This document shows positions 35,286 to 55,811 of a stretch of DNA of 64,000 nucleotides, piece by piece. Position 1 is the first letter of the stretch; the number at the start of each line of letters is the position of its first letter. This DNA comes from Alligator mississippiensis (taxonomy: Eukaryota > Chordata > Crocodylia > Alligatoridae): contig NC_081835.1 in NCBI RefSeq assembly GCF_030867095.1, positions 41,957,892-42,021,891 of the forward strand. The letters run 5' to 3'. The notes under the pieces were generated by a model. It did no database searches and was not told where the DNA came from. It saw only the letters and a list, made by a program, of their open reading frames with translations. Both the position numbers and the translations under genes were made by a program.

Positions 35286-35322
<37 letters not shown>
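35286..35322 (+). repeat. (CA)n microsatellite
   Basis: About 18 uninterrupted AC units, in the TRAIP-CAMKV interval and possibly within the CAMKV 3'UTR. Confidence 0.95.
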
Positions 35323-35324
<2 letters not shown>

Positions 35325-36144
35325 TAGTCACTAATATAGACCTAACCATTCAGCTATGCACTGATTCACATGGTCAGGCACACATAGGAATATACACACA
35401 TATCCCACTTACTAGGACGTATACATGACCATGGATGTGCAGCATGGAAATGAAGCTGTACACAGACATACAGATGCACACATGCACTGAATGTGACACA
35501 CAACTGGAGTTGTTGAACTCAAGTGGTAGGCAAAGATGTGTGTCCATCTGTGTATGGACACATTAACACATCTCTGTGTTGTGCACAGCTGCAACATGCA
35601 CATATGTTAATACGCATATCCTTGGGAGCCCCAGCCCCTCCATTGTCTCTCAAATACACTGGACAGAGGTGGGCTATTCTTTTTTATACCAATGCCCCAG
35701 TTTCTCCCAACCTGACCAATTACTGGGGGATGTGATGCTTGATGGGTGAGTGACAGACTGAGAGAGCGCCCTGGGAGCAGCCTCCAGCAAGGAAGGGAAA
35801 CTAACAAAGCCACCAAAAGAGAGAGAGTAAAGAAACTCAAGAGGGAGAGAGAGAAAGAGACAGATCTCCATGCAACAGGCTCTGCCTCTGTGTCTGTCTG
35901 TCTGTCTGTCCTTCTGGGCCTAATAGGTTGCTTCAGATTCAGAAATATAGAAAATAGAAGCTCTTTCCTGAGGCCCAGCTGGGGCAGATGGAGCCAGACA
36001 GATGGGCACACAGAAGGGAAGGTGGGGTGGGTGAGCCACCACTCCGAAGAGATGGGATGGGCAGCCAGGAGGGGTTCAGGTACCATGCCAGTGACTATAT
36101 ACACAGAGATAAAGTGCAGCCCTGCTCCCACCCACCCCTCCCAC

Positions 36145-44875
<8,731 letters not shown>

Positions 44876-47204
44876 CTGGGGAATGTGTCACCAGAAGACC
44901 AGTTAGAACTGCCATGACATGATGCCTCGCCTACCCATATCATGACTACAGAGCATGGGACGGTGGGGTGGAAATCATACTAGTCAGAGTTAGATCCAAG
45001 GAGGGTGGCCAATACCATTGGACAATTTGAAATGAACTGACCATGTAGTTATGATACCTGTGCTTCCCTTAACTTTTTCAGAGGGAACTGGAGGGTAAAT
45101 AGTAGTTACCATGTAGCAGCATGTGCGAGTTACAGCTTTAAAATGACTTCCTGGTCAGATGATAGTGGCAAGGACAGAAGAAGCAAGACTGAGCAGGGCT
45201 CCTTTCCCATAAGGGAAGTGGGTTCTATAGAACCTTGTTCCTGGTGGGAATTCTGTGCTGAAGGGAGTAATTTTACATTGTAGAAAATCTCTGTCTTGCT
45301 CAAATTTTCACCAGTTCAGGGAGACTCCATCCATTTTGCTGGAAGAGCCTCTGCTGAGCCCACACAGGCTGCAAAAACTGCAGGTACAAGACTGCAATGG
45401 TACAAGATCAGCAATGGTCAAGTCTGCCCTCAGTACAGAGCCAGTCTCTCCCATTGCAGTCTGAAAACCCATGCCATCAAACATCAGATATGCTTCAGAC
45501 ATATGGATCTCTGACGCCAAGTGTGATGCTTTGTCACTATATTAACCTACATTTTAATAGCACGATATACATATAAGTAGTAAGCACATTGAAACAAAAT
45601 AAATTCAGACTAGAACTAAGGTGCCAATTTTTCACAGTGATGGTATTTTATCAATGGAATCATGTACTAAGGGCTGAGATGGATTACCCTTCAGTTAAGA
45701 CAGTTACATTTCTAAAAACTCCTGTAGTTTAAACAAGAAGTTCTGTGGTTTTCTTAGAGAGGAGGTCAGACTATATGATCACAGAGGCCCCTTTTGGTTA
45801 CAGTATGATCCTGAGTCCAAGAGAATCTGCTAAAATTGTTCAAGTCCAGTCTGGAGTGATGTTTTGCCCAATAAACTGGGGAGCTTTAGTGAGTGTACTG
45901 GCAGCTCATACAGATGAAGATGAAGTGACCTGGTGATCTATGCATCTGTTCTGGTCTTTCTGAAGGCCACATGACAAGCCAGATGAAAGAAGTCTGTGTT
46001 TGAATCTCTGTGCGGAGAAGTTGGTTCAAAGTTTTGGGGTCTTTCATTAGACTCAGCATTTGAGCTCCCCTGTGATTAATCCCCTCCCTGTCAGCAAGTG
46101 AGTGGACCTAAGCAGCTAAGCATATAAGTCAGTGGAACTCCTGATTAGGTAAACTTGAGCAGCAAAAATGAAGGATTTGGAGGGAATTTGGAGAGGTGTC
46201 TGCGTGGCTCTGTACCAGATATGGATGACAAGGGAACAGCTGCTGTGACCTGCTTTGGGTGAGCTGTTTTCATTTTTGTTGAAGAACGGAAGAAACGTCT
46301 GGTGCATGGACATACTAGGTAACAAGATAGATGACAGAAAGCCTACAATCCTTCATAGTATCCAAGAAAAGAAGGACATTTTGGATAACCCAGTTCAGAA
46401 ATAATTGCTACAGATTACACAAGCAGAAGGGTGAGGGGGGGGAATCAGAGAGAATAGAATGGAAGCAGTTGATTGGTGATTTGTCACCAAGAAGGGGAAT
46501 AAAGATAGCAGGTATTCAACCTAGCCAGAAGTATAACATTGTTATCAGGAACTTAGTGACTCTGTTCCTGAGAAGCCTGTTTGTAGGGGAATGGAAGAGA
46601 AAAATAGAGAGGGCATGACCAATAGACATCCTTCCTGTATGAAGCAAGCAAATACCACAAGAGCATCTTCAGGCCTTCTAGGAAGGCAAATAATCCTCAT
46701 TAAGGATAGAAAATTCAGGGAGAGAAACAAGGACAACAGGATGGGGTGATGCCTGTACATAGTGAAAATATGGATGTAACTGCAAGACTGATTCTGAAGT
46801 CAACCTGCAGATTTAGTGATGATGCAAAATGACATGGCATCATGTGAAACTTCATGGATGAAAGAAGATTTCAAGGGCCTTGGAAGAGAGCTGAAGATGG
46901 GGAAAGTCCAAATGATCCTCCTGGATAGTCTTTTCATCTCAGAGTGAAGAGACGCACAAAATAATGAAGGGGAACCACTGACTGTGCAGCTGGTATAAGG
47001 CTGGAGGTTTCTATTTGGGGGAACATTTTACAGGCCCTCTTTCACTGAAATGTGGCCCAATAGGGCAGCCTGCATCTCACATGTAGGAAAACTGATCTAT
47101 GTGGTTGGAGACTAGCTGAAGCAGCCAAAAAAGCATTAAATTAGCCAGACAAAGGGAGGTGTTCAGAAGGCAAATGAAGTATAAGAATTTTTTGGTTGCT
47201 TACA
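44876..47204. other. CAMKV intron 1 (left part), no feature recognised
   Basis: About 2.3 kb in which I find neither the first CAMKV coding exon nor a clear transposon, apart from CR1-like words near 45,755 and 47,040. Short open frames lack conserved motifs. Confidence 0.5.
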
Positions 47205-47786
47205 TACTTTTGGTTGTTTACATACTTCCCCTCTATCGGGCGCTGGTCAGACTGCAGTTGGAGTACTGCGTGCAACTCTGGGCACCGCACTTCAAGAGAG
47301 ATGTGGATAACCTGGAGAGGTCCAGAGAAGGGCCACTCGTATTATTAAGGGCTTGCAGGCCAAGCCCTACGAGGAGAGACTAGAGAACCTGGACCTTTTT
47401 AGCCTCCGCAAGAGAAGGTTGAGAGGCGACCTTGTGGCTGCCTATAAGTTCATCACGGGGGCACAGAAGGGAATTGGTGAGGTTTTATTCACCAAGGCGC
47501 CCCCGGGGGTTATAAGAAATAACGGCCACAAGCTAGCAGAGAGCAGATTTAGACTAGACATTAGGAAGAACTTCTTCACAGTTCGAGTGGCCAAGGTCTG
47601 GAACGGGCTCCCAAGGGAGGTGGTGCTCTCCCCTACCCTGGGGGTCTTCAAGAGGAGGTTAGATAGGCATCTAGCTGGGGTCATCTAAACCCAGCACTCT
47701 TTCCTGCCTATGCAGGGGGTCGGACTTGATGATCTATTGAGGTCCCTTCCGACCCTAACCATCTATGAATCTATGAATCTATGAAT
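47205..47786 (+). mobile_element. CR1 LINE 3' fragment (young subfamily)
   Basis: Encodes the end of RT (LPLYRALVRLQLEYCVQLWA through VFKRRLDRHLAGVI) with one small frameshift near 47,340. The 3' end has 'ggtcggacttgatgatctat' and three 'ctatgaat' units. It is very similar to the 48,297 copy. Confidence 0.92.
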
Positions 47787-47819
47787 ACTGATGCTAAGAG
47801 TCATGTAACAAGTGAGAGG

Positions 47820-48296
47820 AACTGGAAATTGTCTGTGACAAAAACAAATTTGCTATAACTGGTATTACTGAAATCTGGTGGAATGATTCGCATGATTGGA
47901 ACATTAAAATAATTGGTTATAGCCTCTTATGGAAGGAAACAGCAGGAAAGAGAGATGGAGAGAAGCATTCCATATTAAAAACACCATTATCTGTGTTACA
48001 GTATTGATAATTTACAGCATAGGATCTTGGCTGCATATGGATTAATGTGCTAACAAAGTCAACGAGATAACCTCACGAGGAAACTCTCCTTTGGACCTCA
48101 TTAACTCATGGATAAAGAAGAATTAATCAGTGGACTCAAAATTGGTGGTTACCTAGGGACTGGAGATTCATCAGGCACCTGACTAGACCTCTAACATGTA
48201 CACCATGATCCAGAGGATTGATGGTTGCCTATATAATGATTCTGGTCTGAGAACTTTCAATATAAGTAAATAGAGACAAACCCTAGCAAGTAACAC
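47820..48296 (+). mobile_element. Ancient CR1, endonuclease part (segment 1 of 3)
   Basis: The frame near 47,856 reads ITGITEIWWNDSHDWNIKII and then GYSLLWKETAGKER, the degraded CR1 APE-type endonuclease. It is broken by many stops and cut by the younger CR1 at 48,297. Further segments of the same copy appear to lie at 50,420-50,694 and 53,021-53,560. Confidence 0.7.
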
Positions 48297-49729
48297 TAGT
48301 CCCAGAGGACTGGAAAAGGGCCAATGTGGTCCACATTTTCAAGAAGGGGAGGAAGGAGGACCCGGGCAACTATAGGCCAGTCAGTCTCACCTCCATCCTT
48401 GGCAAAGTCTTTGAAAAAATTATCAAGGCTCACATATGCGAGAGCCCGGCTGGACAAATTATGCTGAGGGGAAACCAGCATGGGTTTGTGGCAGGCAGAT
48501 CATGCCTGACCAATCTAGTCTCTTTTTATGACCAGGTTACGAAACGCCTGGACACAGGAGGAGGGGTGGATGTTGTATATTTAGACTTTAGGAAGGCCTT
48601 CGATACGGTATCTCACCCCATACTGGTGAACAAGTTAAGAGGCTGTGACTTGGATGATTACACAGTCCGGTGGATGGCGAATTGGCTGGAGGGTCGCACC
48701 CAGACAGTCGTGGTGGATGGGTCGGCTTCGACCTGGAAGGGTGTGGGCAGTGGGGTCCCGCAGGGCTCGGTCCTTGGACCAATACTCTTCAATGTCTTCA
48801 TCAGCGACTTGGACAAGGGAGTGAAATGTACTCTGTCCAAGTTTGCAGATGACACAAAGCTATGGGGAGAAGTGGACACGCTGGAGGGCAGGGAACAGCT
48901 GCAAGCAGACCTGGACAGGTTAGACAAGTGGGCAGAAAACAACAGGATGCAGTTCAACAAGGAGAAATGCAAAGTGCTGCACCTAGGGAGGAAAAATGTC
49001 CAGCACACCTACAGCCTAGGAAATGACCTGCTGGGTGGCACGGAAGTGGAAAGGGATCTTGGAGTCCTAGTGGACTCTAAGATGAACATGAGTCGGCAGC
49101 GTGACGAAGCCATCAGAAAAGCCAATGGCACTTTATCGTGCATCAGCAGATGCGTGACTAATAGATCCAAGGAGGTGATACTTCCCCTCTATCAGGCGCT
49201 GGTCAGACCGCAGTTGGAGTACTGCGTGCAATTCTGGGGGCCGCAATTCAAGAGGGATGTGGATAACCTGGAGGGGGTCCAGAGAAGGGCCACTTGTATG
49301 GTTAAGGGCCTGCAGACCAAGCCCTACGACGAGAGACTAGAGAAACTGGACCTTTTCAGCCTCCGCAAGAGAAGGTTGAGAGGCGACCTTGTGGCTGCCT
49401 GTAAGTTCATCACGGGGGCATAGAAGGGAATTGGTGAGGTTTTATTCACCAAGGCGCCCCCGGGGTTTACAAGAAACAATGACCACAAGCTAGCAGAGAG
49501 CAGATTTAGATTGGACATTAGGAGGAACTTCTTCACAGTTAGAGTGGCCAAGGTCTGGAATGGGCTCCCAAGGGAGGTGGTGCTCTCCCCTACCCTGGGG
49601 GTCTTCAAGAGGAGGTTAGATAGGCATCTAGCTGGGGTCATCTAGACCCAGCACTCTTTCCTGCCTATGCAGGGGGTCGGACTCGATGATCTGTTGAGGT
49701 CCTTTCTGACCCTAACATCTATGAATCTA
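48297..49729 (+). mobile_element. CR1 LINE, 5'-truncated, near-intact reverse transcriptase
   Basis: The open frame 48,326-49,423 (365 codons) contains NYRPVSLTS, GFVAGRSCLTNLVSFYDQ, YLDFRKAFDTVSH, SGVPQGSVLGPILFN and an intact FADD catalytic box. A single TAG at 49,421-49,423 interrupts it; the frame then continues without a shift to 49,644. The 47.2-kb copy has CAG at this codon. Target duplication taacac at 48,291-48,296 and 49,730-49,735. The 5' truncation lies in RT. Confidence 0.94.
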
Positions 49730-50419
49730 TAACACATGTACTTCATGTTTCAAAAGGATGTATCACAATATCTGAGGAAAATTATGAGAAAACTGAATTG
49801 AAAGGAGAAATGTAGACAAGAAAAACTAGGAGTTCTTTAAGCAGAGTTTATTACTATTCCATAGTCAAGAAATAGTACACTTTGAACTAAATCCTGTTTC
49901 ACTATTAGCACCTAAGTAGCACTTTCATGGCCATGAAACTGCAATTGTTTGATGCTTCTTCACAGTTTAGATTGTATTTTCACCTGTGCCAGATTAGCAT
50001 CATCCAGGTAAGTACATACCTACAAAAGACAAAACTAAGGAAGTGATAACCTACCTTTGTAGCTTTTCTATACTTTGAATTTAATACTGATTGGCTAAAA
50101 TGGATAAAGGGTAGTGGGATAGTTGCTGCCCCAGTGGAGGCACAGCTAGAACCCAGGACTCCTTTCTCCAGGACAGATCCAATTCACTAAGCCACCCTTC
50201 TGCTGTATTGCTGTTCTCTTCCTGCTGAGTAGGAAAGTACAAGCTGAGTGTATCTAAAGAGGTCCGAGTAGAATCCAATGTATGTACAAGTATCAAAAAC
50301 TGTAATTATAAAACTACATAAGTGCCATGTGAAGGAGTAAAGCTGGAATACATGCTAGCCCATTGGCTACAAGCTTACATGTGTTCAGTGGATAAAAGAA
50401 AGTAGCAAACAGAAATAAA

Positions 50420-50694
50420 AATGAAATATATAAGAAGAAGATATATTAGAAATTACAGAGTATACAAAGATGATTAGGGAAGCTAAACTCATGAAGGACA
50501 ATTTAATAGGTGGCAGTGCTAAGGACTGTAAGAAATTTGTAAGTATACTAAGAACAAAAAAATCCTAACAATGGTATAGACCTATTACTAGGCTAAAATT
50601 GTAAAGTTTTTGTTAATAAAGACACAGCAAATGCTGACATTTACAATAAATATTTTGATCTGCACTTAAAACAAAGTGAAATGATGTGTTCATA
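50420..50694 (+). mobile_element. Ancient CR1, linker part (segment 2 of 3)
   Basis: Weak resemblance to the CR1 linker before RT (EITRKAK.., KKFVSILRTKK). It is collinear with the endonuclease part on the left and the RT part on the right and is interrupted by an LTR. Confidence 0.5.
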
Positions 50695-53020
50695 TGTGGC
50701 AGAACACAATTGGGGTGCTTGCCACTTAGTGCGGGCTGCAGCAGGCTGGAGAAGTGCCTGCAAGGAGGGCAGCCGGGAGACACCTGAGTAGCCATTTTAA
50801 GGGGGAAGGTGTTTGGCGGAGCACCAACCGGGTATTTGCCACTTAATAATTTCATAGTTTCTAGGGTCAGAAGGGACCTGAACAGATCATCAAGTCCAAC
50901 CTCCTGCCCTGGGCAGGAACGAGTGCTGGGATCATAATACCCCAGCCAGATATCTATCCAACCTCCTGTTGGAGACCCCCAATGTAAGGGAGATCACCAC
51001 CTCCCTTGGGAGTCCACTCTAGAGCCTGGCAGCCCTAACTGCAAAGTAATGCCTCCTGATATCAAGCCTGAACCTGCTCTCAATCAATTTGTGCCCATTA
51101 TTCCTTGTTATCCCAGGTGATGCCCAGAGGAACAGAGCCTCACCTATTTTCTGCTGGTCCCCCTGGTGAGTTTATAGACGGCCACCTGATCCCCTCTCAG
51201 ACTTCTCTCATGGAGGCTGAATAGATTCAGGCCCCTAAGTCTATCTTTGTAGGGCCTGGCCTGCTGCCCCCTGACCATGTGAGTGGCCCTCCTCTGGACC
51301 CTCTCCAGGTTAGCCACATCCCTCTTGAAGTGCAGCGCCTAGAACTGGATGCAGTACTCCAACTGCGGTCTGACCAATGTCACATAGAGGGGAAGGATCA
51401 CCTCCCTGGACCTGCTTGTGATGCATCTGTAAATGCATGACAAGGTGTGGTTAGCTTTACTGATCGCTTCCTCGCATTGGCAGCTCATGGCTATCTTGGA
51501 GTCAGCAATGACTCCAAGATCCCTTTCAGCCACTGTGTTGTTGAGAAGGGTGTTCCCCAGCTTATAGGTGTGTTGCAAGTTCCTTCTCCCTCGATGCAGC
51601 ACCTTGCACTTGTCTGCATTGAATTTCATCCTATTCTCATCTGTCCCCCTCTGTAACCTGTCTAGATCTAACTGGATTCTGTCCCTCCCCTCCAGTATGC
51701 CCACTTCTCCCTACATCTTAAGGGCTTTTGCAAGCTCTGAGTGAGCTTGTTGTGTGGGCAGCAGGGAAAGCCTCCCCCAGGGACCATTTTAAGGGGGAAG
51801 GTGGGTGGCAGAGCACCTTGGGTGTCTGCCACTTTAAGGAGGAGAGTGGGCAGCAGACAGGTGCCTGCCAGCCCTGATGAGGAGCCATTTTCAGATCCTG
51901 GCTTTCAGGGGTAGGGCAGGAGTTTGCTGCCAGCAGCCAAGGAAGCAACACCACCTGGCTGCCCTGCTGCTCTGGGAACATCTTGGAGGTAAGGGCAAGA
52001 GCTATGGGGAGGGCAGGAGGGTCTTGGTCCTGGTCCTGGGTGTGACTGGAAGCTGCACCCTGCCAAGGAAGGGTGGCCTGGTGGGACTCCTTGTGGCGTG
52101 GGAGTCCCCAAGAAATGCCAGGTCAGTTACCTCCCTGGTGAAAGGCAGGTCAGGGCGCCTTAACCCCAGCCCCTATCAGTCTGGTGGGTTATAAAACTGG
52201 AGGGGAGTAGGGCCAGGCACGCCTATGGGTGGCACCTGAGCCCATGGGGGTGCAAGACCCTGGGGAGTAGTGGGGCCAGACACAGCCATGGGAGGCACCT
52301 GAATCCGAGCCCCAGCAGAGGGGGGTGAGTGTGTTGAGGCCCAGGTAAGCCTTCGAGTGTCTGAGGCTGCAAGCGGGCCTGAGGCTGAGAAAGGCAGCAT
52401 AGGGAGAGCCGCAAGTGAAAGGGGTGAGTCACTGACCCCAACAGGAGACCGGGGGCGCGTTACCTGGTAAGGGTCTAGGGGCAGGGTTAGCCCAATGTTT
52501 GGTTAATTGTCTGGCCACCGTGCAGATGAGGGTGGTGGGAGAAACCCAAAAGGCTGTGCCAGTGCTGGCCAAGGAGAGCAGAGACAAGCCTGATGGCCTA
52601 CATGGTTGCTCGAGGGAGCAGGGCAGGGTGAATGTGGCTTGGTAAGGGGCATGAGTGAGAGAGGCCTGGTGAGAACAAGCAGAGTGGTGAAGGCCCCAGT
52701 GAGAGCGGGGCATGTGCGAGGCCCTGAACAGGGAAGCATGAGAGAGACCAACACTGTGCTGAGTTGGGCCCGGCCTCAGGCCAGAGCGGAGCACAACTCA
52801 TGGAAACATCTGCAAGGCATGGGACACAATAAAGGGGAGGTCTCAGTCATGTAAAAACCGCCCTTTGACACCAGGGCGCTCAAAGGGCAGCCTCCAGCTT
52901 AATTAACATCCTAATTTATTTAACAACAAGGTGGGGCAGGAAAGTAAGGCAGGCGGCTTGTCCAAAAACAGACCGGTGGGCCGGCACTGTTACCAGGCCT
53001 GGAAGCTTGCACCCATCACA
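50695..53020 (+). mobile_element. Probable solo LTR of an endogenous retrovirus, split by a CR1
   Basis: Begins TGTGGCAGAACACAATTG and ends GCACCCATCACA, the TG...CA form of an LTR, with flanks tcata and tcatg (4/5). A poly(A) signal AATAAA at 52,828 lies about 190 bp before the end, as in an R-U5 region. Without the inserted CR1 (50,847-51,716) it is about 1.46 kb. No gag, pol or env frame and no second LTR is seen. A roughly 55-bp unit round 'ccattttaagggggaaggtg' occurs twice, at about 50,793 and 51,785. Confidence 0.65.
50847..51716 (-). mobile_element. CR1 LINE inserted in the LTR
   Basis: Minus-strand CR1 3' portion. The frame 51,339-51,704 holds the RT C-terminal part (MKFNADKCKVLH, LGVIADSKIAMS, REVILPLYVTLVRPQLEYC). 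The 3' tail reads 'accctagaaactatgaaatt' on the minus strand. Target duplication cttaa at 50,842-50,846 and 51,717-51,721. Confidence 0.92.
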
Positions 53021-53560
53021 TCATGTCATACGAAGACGATTTTATACTTTCCAATCTATTACTAACCACGGACGATGTAAAACAATATAACTTTGGAATA
53101 AACATTTTAAAATTACCAGGTCCACATAGTTTCCATTATTTAAGAGTCCTAAAAGAGTTAGCCGAGATCTTTGCCTAATGATGTTAAATTTTCATGAATC
53201 TAGAATATCAGGGACATGGCAGGAGCCTAGAAAAATGCTAATGTTATGCCAATATTAAAAAATAGAAAATAAAATGTACTAACTGTACCAAGTAACTGTC
53301 TTAAATGTTGTATAAGACACTACAGGATTCAACTGACAAAAAAATTAAACATAAGGAATATAATTAATTCCAGCCAGCATAGTTTTATGGAAAATAGGTC
53401 ATGTCAACCAAACCTGGTTTATTCTTATAAGAGATGATAAATTTGGTTGACAAAAGTAAATGTCAAGGTCCACTTGAGCCTAATAGTCCATTGTGGTAGT
53501 TAAAAAAAGAAGCCCAAGAATATTACATTTGCTGACAACGTGGGATTCTTTTGCCATTTC
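53021..53560 (+). mobile_element. Ancient CR1, reverse transcriptase start (segment 3 of 3)
   Basis: Degraded frame with LPGPHSFHYLRVLKELAEI (CR1 SPGPDGIHPRVLKELAE) and SQHSFMENRSCQPNLVYSY (CR1 QHGF..GRSCLTNL). AT-rich with many stops, so old. Confidence 0.65.
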
Positions 53561-54112
53561 CATTTGCCATTGTCACGGTTGTGTATCGATCTCTGTCCAA
53601 CACACAAAACCCTGATCATAATTTTCATTTTTACAATTAACAAATGGCCTTCATGTAACTCTTGGTGTATGTGTGACTTGCTTCACAGATACAACTACCC
53701 CAATGCTACACATAAGGCAACCTTTTTATACCACTTAATTGTTCCTTATAAATAAAGCAAGCTGTAACAGTTATTTGTGTGCCTCAGTGAAATCCACTCC
53801 AACATGTGAGACTTTTAGACACCACTGGATCATTGTTAGCTGCTCCTTGTACTATTTGTTAATGGCAAGGCAACAGTCTGTGCCATGCAGAATAGGTCAG
53901 CTGTCCCTGGTGCCAAGATGGTACCCATACCTGCTGCTCCTAGCGGGAAGCCTGACAGTACTGTCCACAGAAATTTCATGTGGGTCCAAGACAGTCTTAA
54001 AACATGACTGTCTCCCAGCTTGACACCCAATACCAATATGTGACCATCGAACGTAGGGCGGTGTCCTAGTTATGTATCTGTATTTTAATTGAGAGTGATA
54101 CAGCCCTACTAT

Positions 54113-55811
54113 GGTTTCATACAATTATAGATTTGTAGAGCAGTAGGGCTGGAAGGAACCTCCAGAGGTCTTCTAGTCCAACCCTCCACCTGAGGCAGGA
54201 TTATCCCTATCCAAACCATTTTATACAATCCATAATCTAAACTCTTCATAAGGCTACCATCAACCCTGACACAACATAGAATTAACACCCTAACTTGCCA
54301 CAGGTAAAGGCAGCGAACCAGGGCAGCCAATGTCCTGTTTGTATTAAATGTTTTCAATATACGCTCAAGAGATCCCATGTAGAGGACCATGCCCCACAAC
54401 CACCAAGGCCCAGAAGCATGGGAAATACCTGTAGTAGAACATAGGCGTAGCTACACCTAGATCATCCCTAACCAGTGGCTGTCCAACTTCTTGAATACTC
54501 CAGTGATGGAGAGTCCACAACTTCCCTGGGCAGTCTATTCCACTGCCTCAGTATTCTAACAGTGAAGAAGTTTTTCTGTATATTCAGTCTAAACTTACTT
54601 TGCTGCAACTTCAAGCCATTGGTCTACATCCCCCATTCTGCTACAAGAGAAAAAGGTGCTTTCCCCCTTCCTTATGGCAGGCCTTCAAGTATTTGAAGGC
54701 TACTATCATGTCCCCTCTTAAGTGCTTTTTGCACAAACCAAATACGCCTAGCTCTTTCAGTGCCTCCTCATATGACTTCTTTCCAAGCCCTTTATCATCT
54801 TTGCTACCTACCTGTGGACCCTCTCTAATTTCTCCCCATCCTTTTTTAAAATATGGAGCTCAGAACTGCATACGGTACTCCTGATGAGGCCAGACAAGTG
54901 GTGAATAAAGAGGTACTATCACCTCCCATGTCTTGCATCTAATGCTTTTATTGATGCATCCCAAAACTGCATTTGCCTTTTGCGTGGCTGCATCACACTG
55001 CAGACTCGTTTTGAATCTGTAATCTACCAAGAGACTCTTTTTCCATAGTACTGCCATTCAGCCGAGAGTCACCCATTTTATCTTTGTGTTTTTGATTATT
55101 GTTCCTGAGGTGTAGCACCTTGCATTTGTCCATATTGAACTTCATCCTGTTAGCTTTATCTGTTTTCCAATCAAGATCCTTCTAAATTGCACTTGCATCT
55201 TGCAGCGTGTTCACAATCCTTCCCAGTTTTCTGTCATCTGCAATCTTGCTCAAGAAACTAAGGAAGCATCCGAATCCTTAATAAACACATGGAACGGCAA
55301 TGAGCCCAGGACAGACTCCATTCAAAACCTCCTGGCATTCTGCCATGGACTCATTAATAATTACCCTATGCTTGTGGCTATGGAGCCAGTTACCTATCCA
55401 CCTTACAGTAGCTTTGTGCAACCTATATTTCTCCAATTTGTTTATGAGAAGGTCATGCGAGATGTTATCAAAAGCTTTGCTGAAATGCAAATAAACTATA
55501 TCCACATCATTCCCTTCATCCAAACAACTAGTTACTATGTCAAAGAAGGGGATCAAGTTTGTTTGTCACAATTCATTTTTTTATAAATCCATGCTGGCTG
55601 CTCTTCCTCCAGATGCTTGCACATGGCCTTCCTTGGGATATGTTCCACTAGCTTCCTAGGTATTGAGGTAAGGCTAACCAGTCTGTAGTTCCCCAGATCC
55701 TTCATTTTGCCTTTTTAAAAGAGAGGAGCTATGCTGGCCCTCTTTCAGTCCTCTGGTACCTGGCTCATCTCCCACAACTTCATGAAGATCATTGCCAAAA
55801 GCCCTGAGAGC
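54113..55811 (-). mobile_element. CR1 copy A, 3' half (interrupted copy, segment 1)
   Basis: Old CR1 3' end and RT on the minus strand. The 3' tail starts near 54,113, and RT with VYLHFSKAFDNISHDLLINK lies at 55,278-55,556. It is cut at about 55,811 by CR1 copy B. The rest of copy A resumes at 57,868 and 60,208. Confidence 0.85.

Larger units (their letters stand above)
31143..36144. other. Interval between TRAIP and the CAMKV stop codon
   Basis: No coding exon is supported. The right part should be the CAMKV 3'UTR, but no clear minus-strand AATAAA lies close to the stop; one candidate is at about 32,684 (plus strand tttatt), far away. It contains the 32.3-kb hairpin, CA-rich simple sequence and a short (TCTG)n run near 35,890. 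Confidence 0.6.

Noticed and set aside
33850..35620. CRISPR-like spaced repeats
   Set aside because: The repeats are CA/ACATA simple sequence with no constant repeat-spacer length, and the genome is vertebrate.
45240..45540. Possible first CAMKV coding exon
   Set aside because: Neither strand encodes anything like the conserved CAMKV N terminus, and the donor phase needed for exon 2 is not met.
50695..53020. Provirus with viral genes
   Set aside because: Only one LTR-like unit is present and no gag, pol or env motif is seen, so I call only a solo LTR.
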